Part shown: piece after piece, positions 1-8,764 of the stretch | How positions within the stretch are numbered: the first letter of the stretch is position 1 | Layout: the number at the start of each line of letters is the position of its first letter | Assembly (NCBI GenBank): GCA_041399205.1 | Contig: JAWKTK010000004.1 | Location: forward strand, 372,001 to 436,000 | DNA length: 64,000 bases | DNA from: JAGQOZ01 sp041399205 | GTDB taxonomy: Bacteria > Planctomycetota > Planctomycetia > Pirellulales > Pirellulaceae | Direction: 5' to 3' | Translations under genes and position numbers: made by a program | The notes under the pieces: model-generated | What the model was told of the DNA's origin: nothing | Databases searched by the model: none | The model's input: the letters and a program-made list of their open reading frames with translations, nothing else

Positions 1-1
1 G

Positions 2-595
2 ATTTTCGATCCGTTTGGCAACGCCGTGCATACGGCACTTTCGTTTCCCGTGTTGGGTGAAGATGTGTTGATTACCGGAGCCGGCCCGATTGGTTTAATG
101 GCCTGTGCCGTGGTTCGCCACGCGGGAGCTCGATATGTGGTGGTCACCGACGTGAATCCGTATCGTTTGGAATTAGCCAAACAGATGGGTGCCACGTTGG
201 CGGTGGATGTGCGAACGGAAAATCTGGCCGATGTGCAGAAGAAGCTGGATATGCACGAAGGGTTTGACGTGGGCTTGGAGATGTCTGGTAACGCGGCCGC
301 GTTTCAGTCGATGTTGGACAATATGTGCCACGGTGGCAAAATTGCCATGTTGGGAATTCCGCCCGAACCGATTGCCATTGATTGGAATACCGTGGTCTTC
401 AACATGTTGACAATCAAAGGAATCTACGGACGTGAAATGTATGAAACGTGGTACAAGATGACGGTGATGTTGCAGAGCGGCCTGGATATTCAGCCGGTGA
501 TCACGCATCGATATCATTGCACCGAATTTGAAAAAGGCTTTGAAGTCATGAAGTCGGGTGATTCGGGCAAAGTGATTTTGGATTGGAAAATGTAA
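2..595 (+). CDS. tdh: L-threonine 3-dehydrogenase, C-terminal part
   Basis: Zinc-dependent medium-chain dehydrogenase that oxidises L-threonine to 2-amino-3-ketobutyrate with NAD+. Only the C-terminal ~197 residues are present because the window begins inside the gene; the reading frame is open at base 2. Visible features are the NAD-binding Rossmann motif GAGPIGL, the following VVTDVN segment with the acidic NAD-selecting residue, and the family-specific stretches LEMSG, IKGIYGRE and SGKVIL near the C-terminus. The catalytic zinc ligands lie upstream of the window. The next gene, 82 bases on, is kbl, which uses the product of this reaction, so the two form the usual tdh-kbl pathway in reversed order from E. 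coli (kbl-tdh). Identification is strong. Confidence 0.93.
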   Translation: MFDPFGNAVHTALSFPVLGEDVLITGAGPIGLMACAVVRHAGARYVVVTDVNPYRLELAKQMGATLAVDVRTENLADVQKKLDMHEGFDVGLEMSGNAAAFQSMLDNMCHGGKIAMLGIPPEPIAIDWNTVVFNMLTIKGIYGREMYETWYKMTVMLQSGLDIQPVITHRYHCTEFEKGFEVMKSGDSGKVILDWKM

Positions 596-677
596 TTCGG
601 TGGCAACTACAAATCGCCGCACGCGGTCAGCGGTGCTGGTTATTCGCGACAACGTTTAGGAACGGGGAAGTAGATCC

Positions 678-1859
678 ATGGACAATGCAATTTTGGAAAC
701 CATTCGCACTTCGCTGGAGTCGATCAAAGCGGATGGGCTGTTCAAAAGCGAACGCGTCATTACATCGCCACAAGAAAATCACATTACGGTCAATTCGGGC
801 GACGAAGTGATCAACTTCTGCGCGAACAATTATCTGGGCCTTTCCAATCATCCCGAAATTGTGGCCGCCGCTCATCAAGCACTTGATGACTGGGGTTACG
901 GCCCGTCGTCCGTTCGCTTTATTTGCGGGACGCAATCGATCCACAAGCAACTGGAAGACAAACTGACCGAATTCCTGGGAACCGAAGACACCATTTTGTA
1001 TCCATCGTGCTTTGACGCGAATGGCGGTCTGTTTGAAACCTTGTTGGGACCAGAAGACGCGGTGATATCAGACCAGCTGAATCACGCCAGTATCATTGAC
1101 GGCGTGCGGTTGTGCAAAGCCAAGCGTTTTCGATACGCCAACAATGATATGGCGGATCTGGAGCAGCAGTTAAAAGACGCCGATGCTCAGGGAGTTCGTT
1201 TCAAACTGATTACCACGGACGGCGTCTTTTCTATGGACGGCTATATTGCCAAGCTAGATCAGGTTTGCGAACTGGCAGACAAGTACGGCGCGATTGTCCA
1301 TTTTGATGACTGCCACGCCACGGGATTTATGGGGAAAACGGGGCGAGGTACACATGAACATTGTGGCGTGCTGGGCCGAATTGACTTGACCACCGGCACG
1401 TTGGGCAAGGCCATGGGAGGTGCCAGCGGTGGTTACACCAGTGGCCGGAAGGAATTCATTGATTTGCTCAGACAACGTTCTCGGCCCTATCTGTTTTCCA
1501 ATTCGGTAGCGCCTCCCATTGTGGGTGCTTCGCTGAAAGCGATTGAGATTGTCAGTCGTTCGACGGAATTGCGAGACCGTTTGATGGCCAATACGCAGTT
1601 CTTTCGCCATGCGATGAAGGAGGCCGGGTTCGACATTCTGGAGGGCGAACATCCCATCGTGCCCGTGATGCTATATGACGCCAAACTAGCCGCGAACATG
1701 GCCGATCGATTGTTGGCCAAGGGGATTTACGTTGTCGGATTTTCTTACCCCGTGGTTCCCGAGGGGAAAGCTAGAATTCGAACGCAGATTTCTGCCGCGC
1801 ATACGCAAGACGATTTGGAAAAAGCGGTCGCCGCGTTTCAAGAAGTGCGAACCGGTTGA
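678..1859 (+). CDS. kbl: 2-amino-3-ketobutyrate coenzyme A ligase (glycine C-acetyltransferase)
   Basis: PLP-dependent fold-type I enzyme, 393 aa, the usual length for the family. It cleaves 2-amino-3-ketobutyrate with CoA to glycine and acetyl-CoA, completing threonine breakdown after Tdh. Seen in the sequence: the N-terminal motif NFCANNYLGLSNHP, the substrate/PLP region around HFDDCHATGFMG, and the PLP lysine in TLGKAMGGASGGY (about residue 244). The C-terminal PVVPEGKARIR motif is also intact. The ATG start has a GGGGAAG-like ribosome site just upstream. It probably forms an operon with the preceding dehydrogenase. The frame is undamaged, and nothing unusual was noted apart from the gene order. 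Confidence 0.95.
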   Translation: MDNAILETIRTSLESIKADGLFKSERVITSPQENHITVNSGDEVINFCANNYLGLSNHPEIVAAAHQALDDWGYGPSSVRFICGTQSIHKQLEDKLTEFLGTEDTILYPSCFDANGGLFETLLGPEDAVISDQLNHASIIDGVRLCKAKRFRYANNDMADLEQQLKDADAQGVRFKLITTDGVFSMDGYIAKLDQVCELADKYGAIVHFDDCHATGFMGKTGRGTHEHCGVLGRIDLTTGTLGKAMGGASGGYTSGRKEFIDLLRQRSRPYLFSNSVAPPIVGASLKAIEIVSRSTELRDRLMANTQFFRHAMKEAGFDILEGEHPIVPVMLYDAKLAANMADRLLAKGIYVVGFSYPVVPEGKARIRTQISAAHTQDDLEKAVAAFQEVRTG

Positions 1860-1874
1860 TGCGAATCTTGGTAC

Positions 1875-1896
1875 TCATCACGCTCCGTCGTGATGA
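1875..1896. repeat. Solitary inverted copy of the REP-like hairpin
   Basis: A perfect inverted repeat with eight-base arms (TCATCACG / CGTGATGA) and a six-base loop lies 16 bases after the kbl stop. It is the reverse complement of the core unit of the tandem array that starts at 2004, and it keeps the flanking GTAC on the matching side. It may act as a transcription end or mRNA 3' stabiliser for kbl. Confidence 0.7.
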
Positions 1897-2003
1897 ACGA
1901 TCGCAGTCGCGATCCCGCGCATCTTATCCTGCCACAGTTGATGCGCTGTTTAGCCAGCAACGGCCAATTGCGTCATGCGAGTTGCTTGAGAGGCAGTGTG
2001 TTG

Positions 2004-2325
2004 TTCATCACGGCGGAGCGTGATGGGTACTTTTGCATGCTTTCATCACGGCGGAGCGTGATGGGTACTTTTGCATGCTTTCATCACGGCGGAGCGTGAT
2101 GGGTACTTTTGCGTGCTTTCATCACGACGGAGCGTGATGGGTACTTTTGCATGTTGTTCATCACGGCGGAGCGTGATAGGTACTTTTGCATGCTTTCATC
2201 ACGGCGGAGCGTGATGGGTACTTTTGCATGCTTTCATCACGGCGGAGCTTGATGGGTACTTTTGCATGCTTTCATCACGACGGAGCGTGATGGGTACTTT
2301 TGCATGCTTTCATCACGGCGGAGCG
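2004..2325. repeat. Tandem array of nine REP-like palindromic units (38 bp period)
   Basis: Nine head-to-tail copies begin at 2004, 2042, 2080, 2118, 2157, 2195, 2233, 2271 and 2309. Eight are complete and the last is cut after the core. The period is 38 bases, with one 39-base step at 2118-2157. Each unit holds a palindromic core (ATCACGnCGGAGCGTGAT) followed by a GGGTACTTTTGCATGCT spacer. Differences between copies are single substitutions (for example ACGG for GCGG, GCTT for GCGT), so the array is recent or kept uniform. Any open frame through it is a by-product of the repeat, not a gene. Confidence 0.9.
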
Positions 2326-2428
2326 CCGGCGGAAGAACAGGCGAATCAGATACAAAGCATTTCTGTTTTGAACGTTGGCGTGGATTCGCCTTTCGGTTGG
2401 ATCTCAAGCGGGTTTGGCAATGAAAATC

Positions 2429-2460
2429 CATATGTGCGGATTCGCGCGACCGCACATGTG
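2429..2460. other. Hairpin upstream of the cytochrome gene
   Basis: An inverted repeat with 11-base arms, CATATGTGCGG and CCGCACATGTG (one G-T style mismatch), surrounds a 10-base loop. No T-run follows, so a classical terminator is unlikely. It sits between the REP array and the promoter at 2505 and could be an operator or mRNA structure. Function is unknown. Confidence 0.5.
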
Positions 2461-2504
2461 CTAGATTCACTGGTTTTCCCGCATTTTATTCGATCCAAGC
2501 GGCG

Positions 2505-2532
2505 TTGGGCAAAGCACGGAATCTGGTATAAT
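2505..2532 (+). promoter_or_regulatory. Probable sigma-70-type promoter for the DUF1592/DUF1552 operon
   Basis: TTGGGC (2505-2510) and a consensus TATAAT (2527-2532) are separated by 16 bases, placing the predicted transcript start about 30 bases before the ATG at 2572. The position and the perfect -10 box support it; there is no experimental evidence. Confidence 0.5.
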
Positions 2533-2571
2533 CAGCGTCCCACCTTTTTGACATGCCGGAGTTTTTGAATC

Positions 2572-4981
2572 ATGCGCATGCCCGCCTTACATCTGTTTCC
2601 TGCCATGCTGTTCTGTCTGGTGTTGTCTGTTTCGCTGTACGCGGAGGACAACATGGGCCAAAAAATCTACGCGGAATCGTGTGCGTCCTGCCACGGTGAC
2701 GACGGCCAAGGCAAAGTGGACGAATATGAAGAGCCGTTGCGAGGTGACCATTCGCTGGCCGCGTTGACTCGGTTGATCGAACTCACCATGCCGGAAGGCG
2801 ATCCAAAGGCGTGCGTCGGCGAAGATGCGGCGCAGGTTGCTCAGTATATCTTTGCCGAATTCTATTCACCGGCCGCTCGTCTAGACAAAGGACTCGATGA
2901 ACGGCCTCGAGTAGAACTTCTTCGCCTGAACGTTCCGCAGTATCGCAATGTGGTGGCGGATCTGCTACTTCGCTTTACACCGGCGGTTCGAACCGGTCGA
3001 CGCGATCGCGACGATGATCAAAGTGAAGACGAGATCGAGCCTGGTTTGCGAGCGGAATATTTTCAGTCGAATGGCATGAACAAAGCCGACGCTAAAAAGG
3101 ACGAACGAACCGATACCAAAATTGAATTTGATTTTGGCACCGGCAGCCCCAAAGACGATATTGCGGCCGATCAGTTTGCCATTATTTGGGAAGGCAGCGT
3201 GGCGATTGAGGAAACGGGCCATTATGAATTCAAAGTGGCTTCGCCGAATGGAGTTCGTTTGTATCTAAACGTCGATCCGTCTGGGCGGCGAGGGAAATTG
3301 CGAGATGACAGTTCAGCTGCGGGGCAAACGGGCGCTGATCGATGCGTGGGTCAGTTCGGGCAAAATGCGCGAATCGACGGCGCGAGTATACTTGTTGGGT
3401 GGTCGTACGTATCCCGTTCGCTTGGAATTCTTTAAGTACAAAGAAGAATCGTCCAGCGTCAAATTGGAATGGAAAGTTCCGCATGGCGTTTGGCGAGTTA
3501 TCGACGGTCAGCACTTGTCGACAGCTCGTTCGCCCAGGACGTATGTGTGTGACACCGCTTTTCCGGCCGATGATCGGAGCTTAGGTTATGAACGAGGCAG
3601 TTCGGTTTCCCACGAATGGATTACGGCGGTGACCAAAGCTGCATCCGCCACGGCCGAAGAGGTCGTCAGCCGTTTGCCGCTGCTGGTAGGCCAAGTGGAT
3701 GACGAATCGCAGCAGATGGAAAAAGCACAGCAGTTTGTTTTCCAATTCGCCAGCACTGCGTTTCGCCGACCGTTGTCCGACGCAGAAAAGGAAATGATAA
3801 CACAGCAGTTTTTTGCCGATGCAGACGATCCAGATGCGGCGCTGCGACGCGCTGTGATTTTGGTGATGACGTCACCGCACTTCTTGTACGCCGATCTGAA
3901 CGCGGATGCGAAACAGGTCGATTCGTTTGCGGTGGCCAATCGCTTGGCGTTGACGCTGTGGGATTCCATTCCGGACGAAACACTCTGGCAAGCTGCTGAA
4001 AAGGACGAATTACAGACGGAACAGCAAGTTCGCGAACAAGCCGAACGCATGCTGCATCATTCGCTGGCCAAGCAGAAAATTCGCCGCTTTTTTCATCACT
4101 GGTTAGAGCTAGATGAACGAGATGTGGCGAAGGATAATCAGCTGTTTCCCGAATTCGACGAAGACGTGGCATTTGATTTGCGAGCATCATTGGTTCGCTT
4201 TGTGGATGACATCGTGTGGTCAGATGCTTCGGACTATCGGCAACTGTTGCTGGCCGATTATCTGCTGTTGAATGATCGCTTGAATAGGCTATACGGAACA
4301 CCAGAGGCTTCAAACGACGCTTCCGACAATTCTGGCGAATTCCAGAAAGTGTCGGTTGGGAAAGATGGTCGCTCGGGCGTGTTGACGCATCCCTATTTGC
4401 TGAGTGCTTTTGCATATCACAACAACACGTCGCCCATTCATCGCGGCGTCTTTTTGACTCGGAATATTGTCGGACGAGGCCTCAAGCCGCCGCCGATTGC
4501 CGTGGCGTTTAAGAACGATGAATTTGCGCCGGACTTGACCATGCGAGAAAAAGTGACTCAGTTGACTCGTGATTCCGCCTGCATGGCCTGTCATTCATTG
4601 ATCAATCCGCTGGGATTTGCGTTAGAAAACTATGACGCGATTGGGCGTAAACGCGAACAGGACAATCAGAAGCCTGTGAATACCACTTCGGACTATGTGA
4701 CTTCAACGGGCGAAACGATGGAAGTTACCAGTGCGAAAGACATCGCGGTGTTTGCCGCCAACGACGAAACGGCTCATCGTTCGTTTGTTCGGCAGATGTT
4801 TCAACACCTTGTGTCGCAAAACTCGTATGCTTATGGAGGTGAATCAATGGAGTCACTTCGAAATCAGTTTCAATACGATCAGTTCAACATGCAGAAATTG
4901 ATGGTTCGCATTGCTACGCAGACCGCTCTGTTCACTGTGGCAGACACAAGTTCTGACGGGGAACCGGTTGCGGTTAAGTAG
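2572..4981 (+). pseudogene. Planctomycete cytochrome c protein (PSCyt/DUF1587-PA14-DUF1592-DUF1588-DUF1585), one frameshift
   Basis: A secreted multidomain protein of about 800 residues. In order it has a signal peptide (1-24), a class I cytochrome c domain with CASCH (C37, C40, H41), a DUF1587-like segment (LNVPQYRNVVADLL), a PA14-like beta-sandwich, DUF1592 (STAFRRPLSDAEKE), DUF1588 (HRGVFLTRNIVGRGLKPPP), a second CMACH motif, and a DUF1585-like C-terminus. The frame breaks inside the PA14 domain: the first part reads in frame to ~3330 and the rest continues to the stop at 4981. Removing one G from the GGG at 3330-3332 restores the expected QTALIDAW junction, so an assembly error is likely. 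The next gene is its usual DUF1552 partner. The biochemical role of the pair is not established; an extracytoplasmic redox function is inferred from the haem motifs. Confidence 0.85.
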
Positions 4982-5047
4982 AACGGCGTCGGCTGTATGT
5001 TTGATAACAAACCAATAGACTTCATCAATAAACTAGGGTGAAAACAG

Positions 5048-6388
5048 ATGAATCAAAAACAACATTCGCGAAGAACGTTTCTGCGTCAGTTGGGCATCGG
5101 ATCCGCTGCTGTGCCGTTTCTGTCGGGCTTGCCCAGTTGTTTTGCGTGGGAAGGTCAGGCCGCAGCGCCCAAGCGATTTATTGTGATGTTTTCGCCCAAT
5201 GGAACGTTGCCAGACGAATTTTGGCCCGATGAATTTGGAGCGGACAAAATCGTTGCAATTGAAGCCCATCTGTCGGCTTTGGAGCCCTATCGAGATCGAT
5301 AAGTTGGTGCTGAAGGGAGTGAATAATAAGATTCGCGGTGATGGTGATAATCATATGCGAGGCATGTCGTGTTTGCTGACCGCTACGGAGTTGAGTCCGG
5401 GCAATATTCAAGGTGGTTCGGACACGCCGGCTGGTTGGGCGAGTGGCATTTCTATTGATCAAGAATTGAAGAATTTTTTTCAGTCGAATGAATCCACGTT
5501 CACTCGGTTTTGGTTCGCTGGAATTTGGAGTAGCCGTTCCGAACGCGCCGACCCGTGGACCTGTATGTTACGCCGGGCAAGTGGGATCAGCCTGTGGCAC
5601 CCATTGATGATCCAGGGCAGATGTTCGACAAGCTTTATGGCGGATGCAGGATCGAGAAACCGTGTTGAGTGTGTTGGATTTTGTGAAGGATGATTTGAAG
5701 CGAGGTCCAGTCGATTGAGTTCGACGGACCAGCAGATGTTGCAGCAGCATATGGAAAATGTCTTTCAGTTGGAAAAGGACATTCATGCAGCTTCACAGCA
5801 AAACGAATGGTGCATCCTGAGCCGGAAATCGATCCTGAAATTGAACTGGTCAACGATAACACTCCGGCTATCAGCCGCATGCAGATAGACATGTTGGTGA
5901 ATTCGCTCTGCCAACGGCATGACCAGCGTCGCGACGCTGCAATACATGCGCAGCGTCGGACAGGCTCGCATGCATTGGCTGGACGTAGACGAAGGGCACC
6001 ATTCGTTATCACACGAACCTGACAACAACGCTGACGCACATGAAAAGTTGGAACGCATCAATACTTGGTTCGCCGGTGAATTGCATTACTTGGTCGACCG
6101 CCTGGCGAATACTCCCGAGCGAACCGGCGATGGCTGTTTGCTGGACAACACGCAGATTGTCTGGGTCAACGAATTGGGGAAAGGGAATTCGCACACATTG
6201 TCGAATATTCCGTTTGTCTTGATCGGCGGCGGCGCTGGGCTGAAAACCGGCTGTGCGATGGATTGTGACGCGCGGCGCACAACCGACTGTGGATGACCAT
6301 TGCACATGGATTGGGCCATCGTGACTTGCAGTCGTTTGGTACGGAACGATTTTGTGAAGGTGGCTTACTGTCGGAGTTGCGAGCCTAG
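5048..6388 (+). pseudogene. DUF1552 family Tat-exported protein, multiply frameshifted
   Basis: Partner of the preceding DUF1592 protein. The N-terminus is a Tat signal (SRRTFLRQLGIGSAAVPFL). Conserved DUF1552 blocks can be followed along the whole length: LVLKGVNNKIRGDGDNHMRG, GGSDTPAGWASGISIDQELK, APIDDPGQMFDKLYG, IELVNDNTPAISRMQIDML, YMRSVGQARMHWLDVDEGHH, VNELGKGNSHTLSNIPFVL and IAHGLGHRDLQSFGTERF. They lie in changing frames, with at least eight frame changes in 1.34 kb (near 5300, 5510, 5545, 5570, 5635, 5705, 5805 and 5910, and again near 6250). The inferred length (~445 aa) fits the family. So many indels with so little loss of protein similarity suggest poor local sequence quality, although recent decay cannot be excluded. 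An AGGGTG ribosome site precedes the ATG. Confidence 0.85.
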
Positions 6389-7009
6389 ATGTGAGGTGAT
6401 TGTCGCTGGCAGGACAGTGGCTGCGTCAACGCAAACGGCTCAACGGTCTGGCCTTGGTGTTATTGCCGATCGTCTTACATCGCCTGATAGTAGTATCGGA
6501 ACGAACGATCGTCGTTTGTGTCTTTGGTCTAGTTTGATTCGCGTGGAATCGGGACTGCCGTGTTGGCGACAGTCCTTTTTTGTGATCTGGCTGGTTCGTT
6601 CTGGATGGCAGGAGATGTACGCCCGCGAACGAACATCTTGTGTCAGTCGTAGTTCTCACATTGATCTGCGTAGAAAAACACCAATCTTCTTGTTTGGCCA
6701 TTCTTGGTTGTGAATCATTGACAGTTTGATGTCGCTGTGCTGGCAATGATCAACATTTGGTTGTCATCAGGCTTGTGCGTATGTGGCAATTACGATGTGT
6801 TTCCACGGTCGTGACGAAGTTTTTCAACAGTGGTGTTGACGAATGCGCGCGGTTACCTGTCGACGGTACTCAAGCGCATGTGGAGTACTGCAAGTTGGAT
6901 GGGATTGCCTTTACATGGCTAAAAGCGGTCCTACTGTTTCTTGGTATGAACTGCCGCTGGTTCATGATGTTGCCGTGTGATTTCGCTGCTACATGCTAGA
7001 AATAGATTG
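6389..7009. other. Intergenic region without a recognisable gene
   Basis: Some 620 bases between the DUF1552 gene and the chemosensory locus. It holds one clear terminator (6552-6581). Short open frames on both strands show no recognisable protein features. The promoter of the chemosensory operon should lie in the last ~300 bases, but I see no convincing -35/-10, sigma-54 or flagellar sigma-28 element. Confidence 0.5.
6552..6581 (+). terminator. Rho-independent terminator after the DUF1552 gene
   Basis: The stem GGACT/AGTCC, with an inner GCC/GGC pairing, is followed directly by six T residues. It lies 164 bases after the DUF1552 stop and before the chemosensory locus, separating the two transcription units. 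Confidence 0.7.
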
Positions 7010-7333
7010 ATGTCTCAACAATTTGAAATCAAGAACGATGGCAAGACGTCGACTCTTCGGCTGATTGGCGCGGTGGACGTTTCGACAGCTACAGCCCTGC
7101 AGACCGCGCTGTTGGAATGCGTGTCCGGGGCGTCTTTGGAGTCGGTCCAGATTGACTGTTCCGGAGTCACGCATCTGGATGTTGCTGCTGCTCAGTTGAT
7201 TCTGGCAGCGCTGCGTTTGCCTGACATTGACATTCGAGTGAAATTGCCGGACGAACCTGGAGTTCGCGATTGGCTGGCGAGTGGTGGTATTGACAGTTTA
7301 CTGGTTGCCAGCGACGCGGGGGCCATTGCATGA
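7010..7333 (+). CDS. STAS-domain protein of the chemosensory operon
   Basis: A 107-aa single STAS domain of the anti-anti-sigma fold. The start chosen is the ATG that gives MSQQFEIKNDG; an in-frame upstream TTG/ATG extension adds only unconserved residues. Visible features are the beta-strand/alpha pattern and the segment DCSGVTHLDVAAAQL. In SpoIIAA-type proteins a phosphorylatable DSSG lies at this point. Here it reads LDVAA (about residues 56-60), so control by serine phosphorylation looks lost. The stop overlaps the next start as ATGA, so translation is coupled to the receptor-like protein. STAS proteins are common partners in chemosensory arrays of soil and aquatic bacteria; the exact role here is inferred only from context. 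Confidence 0.8.
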   Translation: MSQQFEIKNDGKTSTLRLIGAVDVSTATALQTALLECVSGASLESVQIDCSGVTHLDVAAAQLILAALRLPDIDIRVKLPDEPGVRDWLASGGIDSLLVASDAGAIA

Positions 7334-8346
7334 ATTGGTCCAAGATCACCGCTTATTTCGCTAAGTTTCGTCTTTCTCCTTTTAAGCCAGGAATGGGCGC
7401 TGATTCCGCGGCCGATGTCTTTGCCGGCGTAGAACTAATGCGACAGATGCGTCAGCAGTTGACCAGCATTTCCGCAGACATTGAAGGATCGGTGACCGGC
7501 GTCACTGCCGGATTTCATGGTATGGCGCATCGAGCCAGAAGTGCGGTGGAACGTGCTGCCACGTCCTTTGACAATCCAACCGGCGACACGCCCATTGATT
7601 TGGTGCGTAGCGCGATGGAAGAGATGTTGGTAAACGTCCGGACATCCGCAAATTTTTCGTTTGCCATTTCAAAGCAAATCTTGGCTGTCGAAGGAAAGCT
7701 AACTGCCATTGAGCAGTGCTTGAATAACGTGGAGAAGGTTGCCGACCAAGCCAAGCTGGTGGCGCTCAACGGGCAAATCGAGGCGAACCGCTTGGGCGAC
7801 GCCGGGGTTGCCTTTGGTGTGGTGGCGCAAGAGACCAAAACTCTGGCTGGCAACGCAGGAAACACCAGCGAATCGATTCGCGAGATGGTGGCCGATCTAG
7901 GGGCGGCACTACGCGAAACTTCGGCCGGACTACAGAACCAAAACGAACAAGATTCCAAAATCATTGCTGAAAGCGAACAGACCGTTTCAGAGCTGTTGGA
8001 TTCGCTGGCAGCCTCACACAATCACATGTCTGAATCGTTGTCAGAAATGAGTTCAATCAGTGCTCAGCTGGGACAAGACATTGGTCAGGCGGTGATGTCG
8101 CTGCAGTTTCAAGACCGAGTCAGCCAGCGAATTGCGCATGTGTGCGAGGCATTGGAGTTTGTGAGCGCGAACTTGGAACCTGCCTCCGAAATCGCGTCGC
8201 CACGCGCTAAACAGAAGCGATTGGAGGACTGGTCGCAACACGTTCAATCCAGCTACACCATGGAGTCGGAACGAACGGGCCAAACTCAGGATGTGATGTT
8301 CGATTTGGAAACCGAGAACGCAGACAACTGTGTCGAATTGTTTTGA
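7330..8346 (+). CDS. Soluble receptor-like (MCP hairpin) protein with a CheZ-like DxxxQ motif
   Basis: A 338-aa alpha-helical protein with no membrane segment. Residues ~130-185 match the tip and flanks of the MCP signalling hairpin (VADQAKLVALNGQIEANRL, then GVAFGVVAQETKTLAG), though the usual AARAGE is changed. The C-terminal helix contains LQFQDRVSQRI at 258-268, which places D262 and Q266 in the D-x-x-x-Q spacing used by CheZ for CheY-P dephosphorylation. No CheC, CheX or CheZ gene is seen in the locus, and cheY follows immediately (17 bases). It is coupled to the STAS gene by an ATGA overlap. Methyl-accepting function is likely weak; a role as array component and/or CheY-P phosphatase is my inference. 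Confidence 0.72.
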   Translation: MNWSKITAYFAKFRLSPFKPGMGADSAADVFAGVELMRQMRQQLTSISADIEGSVTGVTAGFHGMAHRARSAVERAATSFDNPTGDTPIDLVRSAMEEMLVNVRTSANFSFAISKQILAVEGKLTAIEQCLNNVEKVADQAKLVALNGQIEANRLGDAGVAFGVVAQETKTLAGNAGNTSESIREMVADLGAALRETSAGLQNQNEQDSKIIAESEQTVSELLDSLAASHNHMSESLSEMSSISAQLGQDIGQAVMSLQFQDRVSQRIAHVCEALEFVSANLEPASEIASPRAKQKRLEDWSQHVQSSYTMESERTGQTQDVMFDLETENADNCVELF

Positions 8347-8363
8347 TCTAACGGAGATTCACA

Positions 8364-8729
8364 ATGTCAAAAACAGCTTTGGTCGTAGATGATTCGACCT
8401 CCATGCGACAAATGGTCGCCTTTACGCTGCAGTCCGCCGGATTCGAAGTCGTCGAAGGGTGTGACGGCAAAGATGCGTTGGCCAAATCACAAGGCGGCAA
8501 CTTCAATCTTGTGGTTACCGACTTGAACATGCCCAACATGGATGGCATCACGCTGATCAAAGAATTGCGAACGTTGCCGGCGTTCAAATTTATTCCCATC
8601 TTGATGCTGACCACCGAATCGCAGGACGAAAAGAAACAACAAGGGCGCGCGGCTGGAGCTACCGGGTGGATGACAAAGCCTTTCAATCCTGAACAGTTGC
8701 TGCAGGTGGTCGCCAAGGTCGTGAAATAG
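8364..8729 (+). CDS. cheY: Chemotaxis response regulator CheY
   Basis: A stand-alone receiver domain of 121 aa. The acidic pocket (VVDDS, D9/D10), the phospho-acceptor aspartate D53 in VTDLNMPNMDG, the switch threonine in LMLTTESQ and the lysine in WMTKPFNPEQ are all present, so it should be a functional phosphorylation target of CheA. There is no output domain. An ACGGAG ribosome site precedes the ATG. It lies between the CheZ-like receptor protein and cheA. No flagellar genes are in the window, so whether it controls a motor, pili or another output cannot be judged here. Confidence 0.92.
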   Translation: MSKTALVVDDSTSMRQMVAFTLQSAGFEVVEGCDGKDALAKSQGGNFNLVVTDLNMPNMDGITLIKELRTLPAFKFIPILMLTTESQDEKKQQGRAAGATGWMTKPFNPEQLLQVVAKVVK

Positions 8730-8764
8730 CCGTCCGCACGTCAGCATCGAAAGGCAGGCAAATC

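Noticed and set aside
1890..2568. Open frames running through the REP array (69 and 114 codons)
   Set aside because: They consist of translations of the 38-base repeat and have no protein features; the period explains the openness.
6757..6999. Possible 80-codon gene before the chemosensory operon
   Set aside because: No conserved motif or ribosome site, and unusual amino-acid composition.
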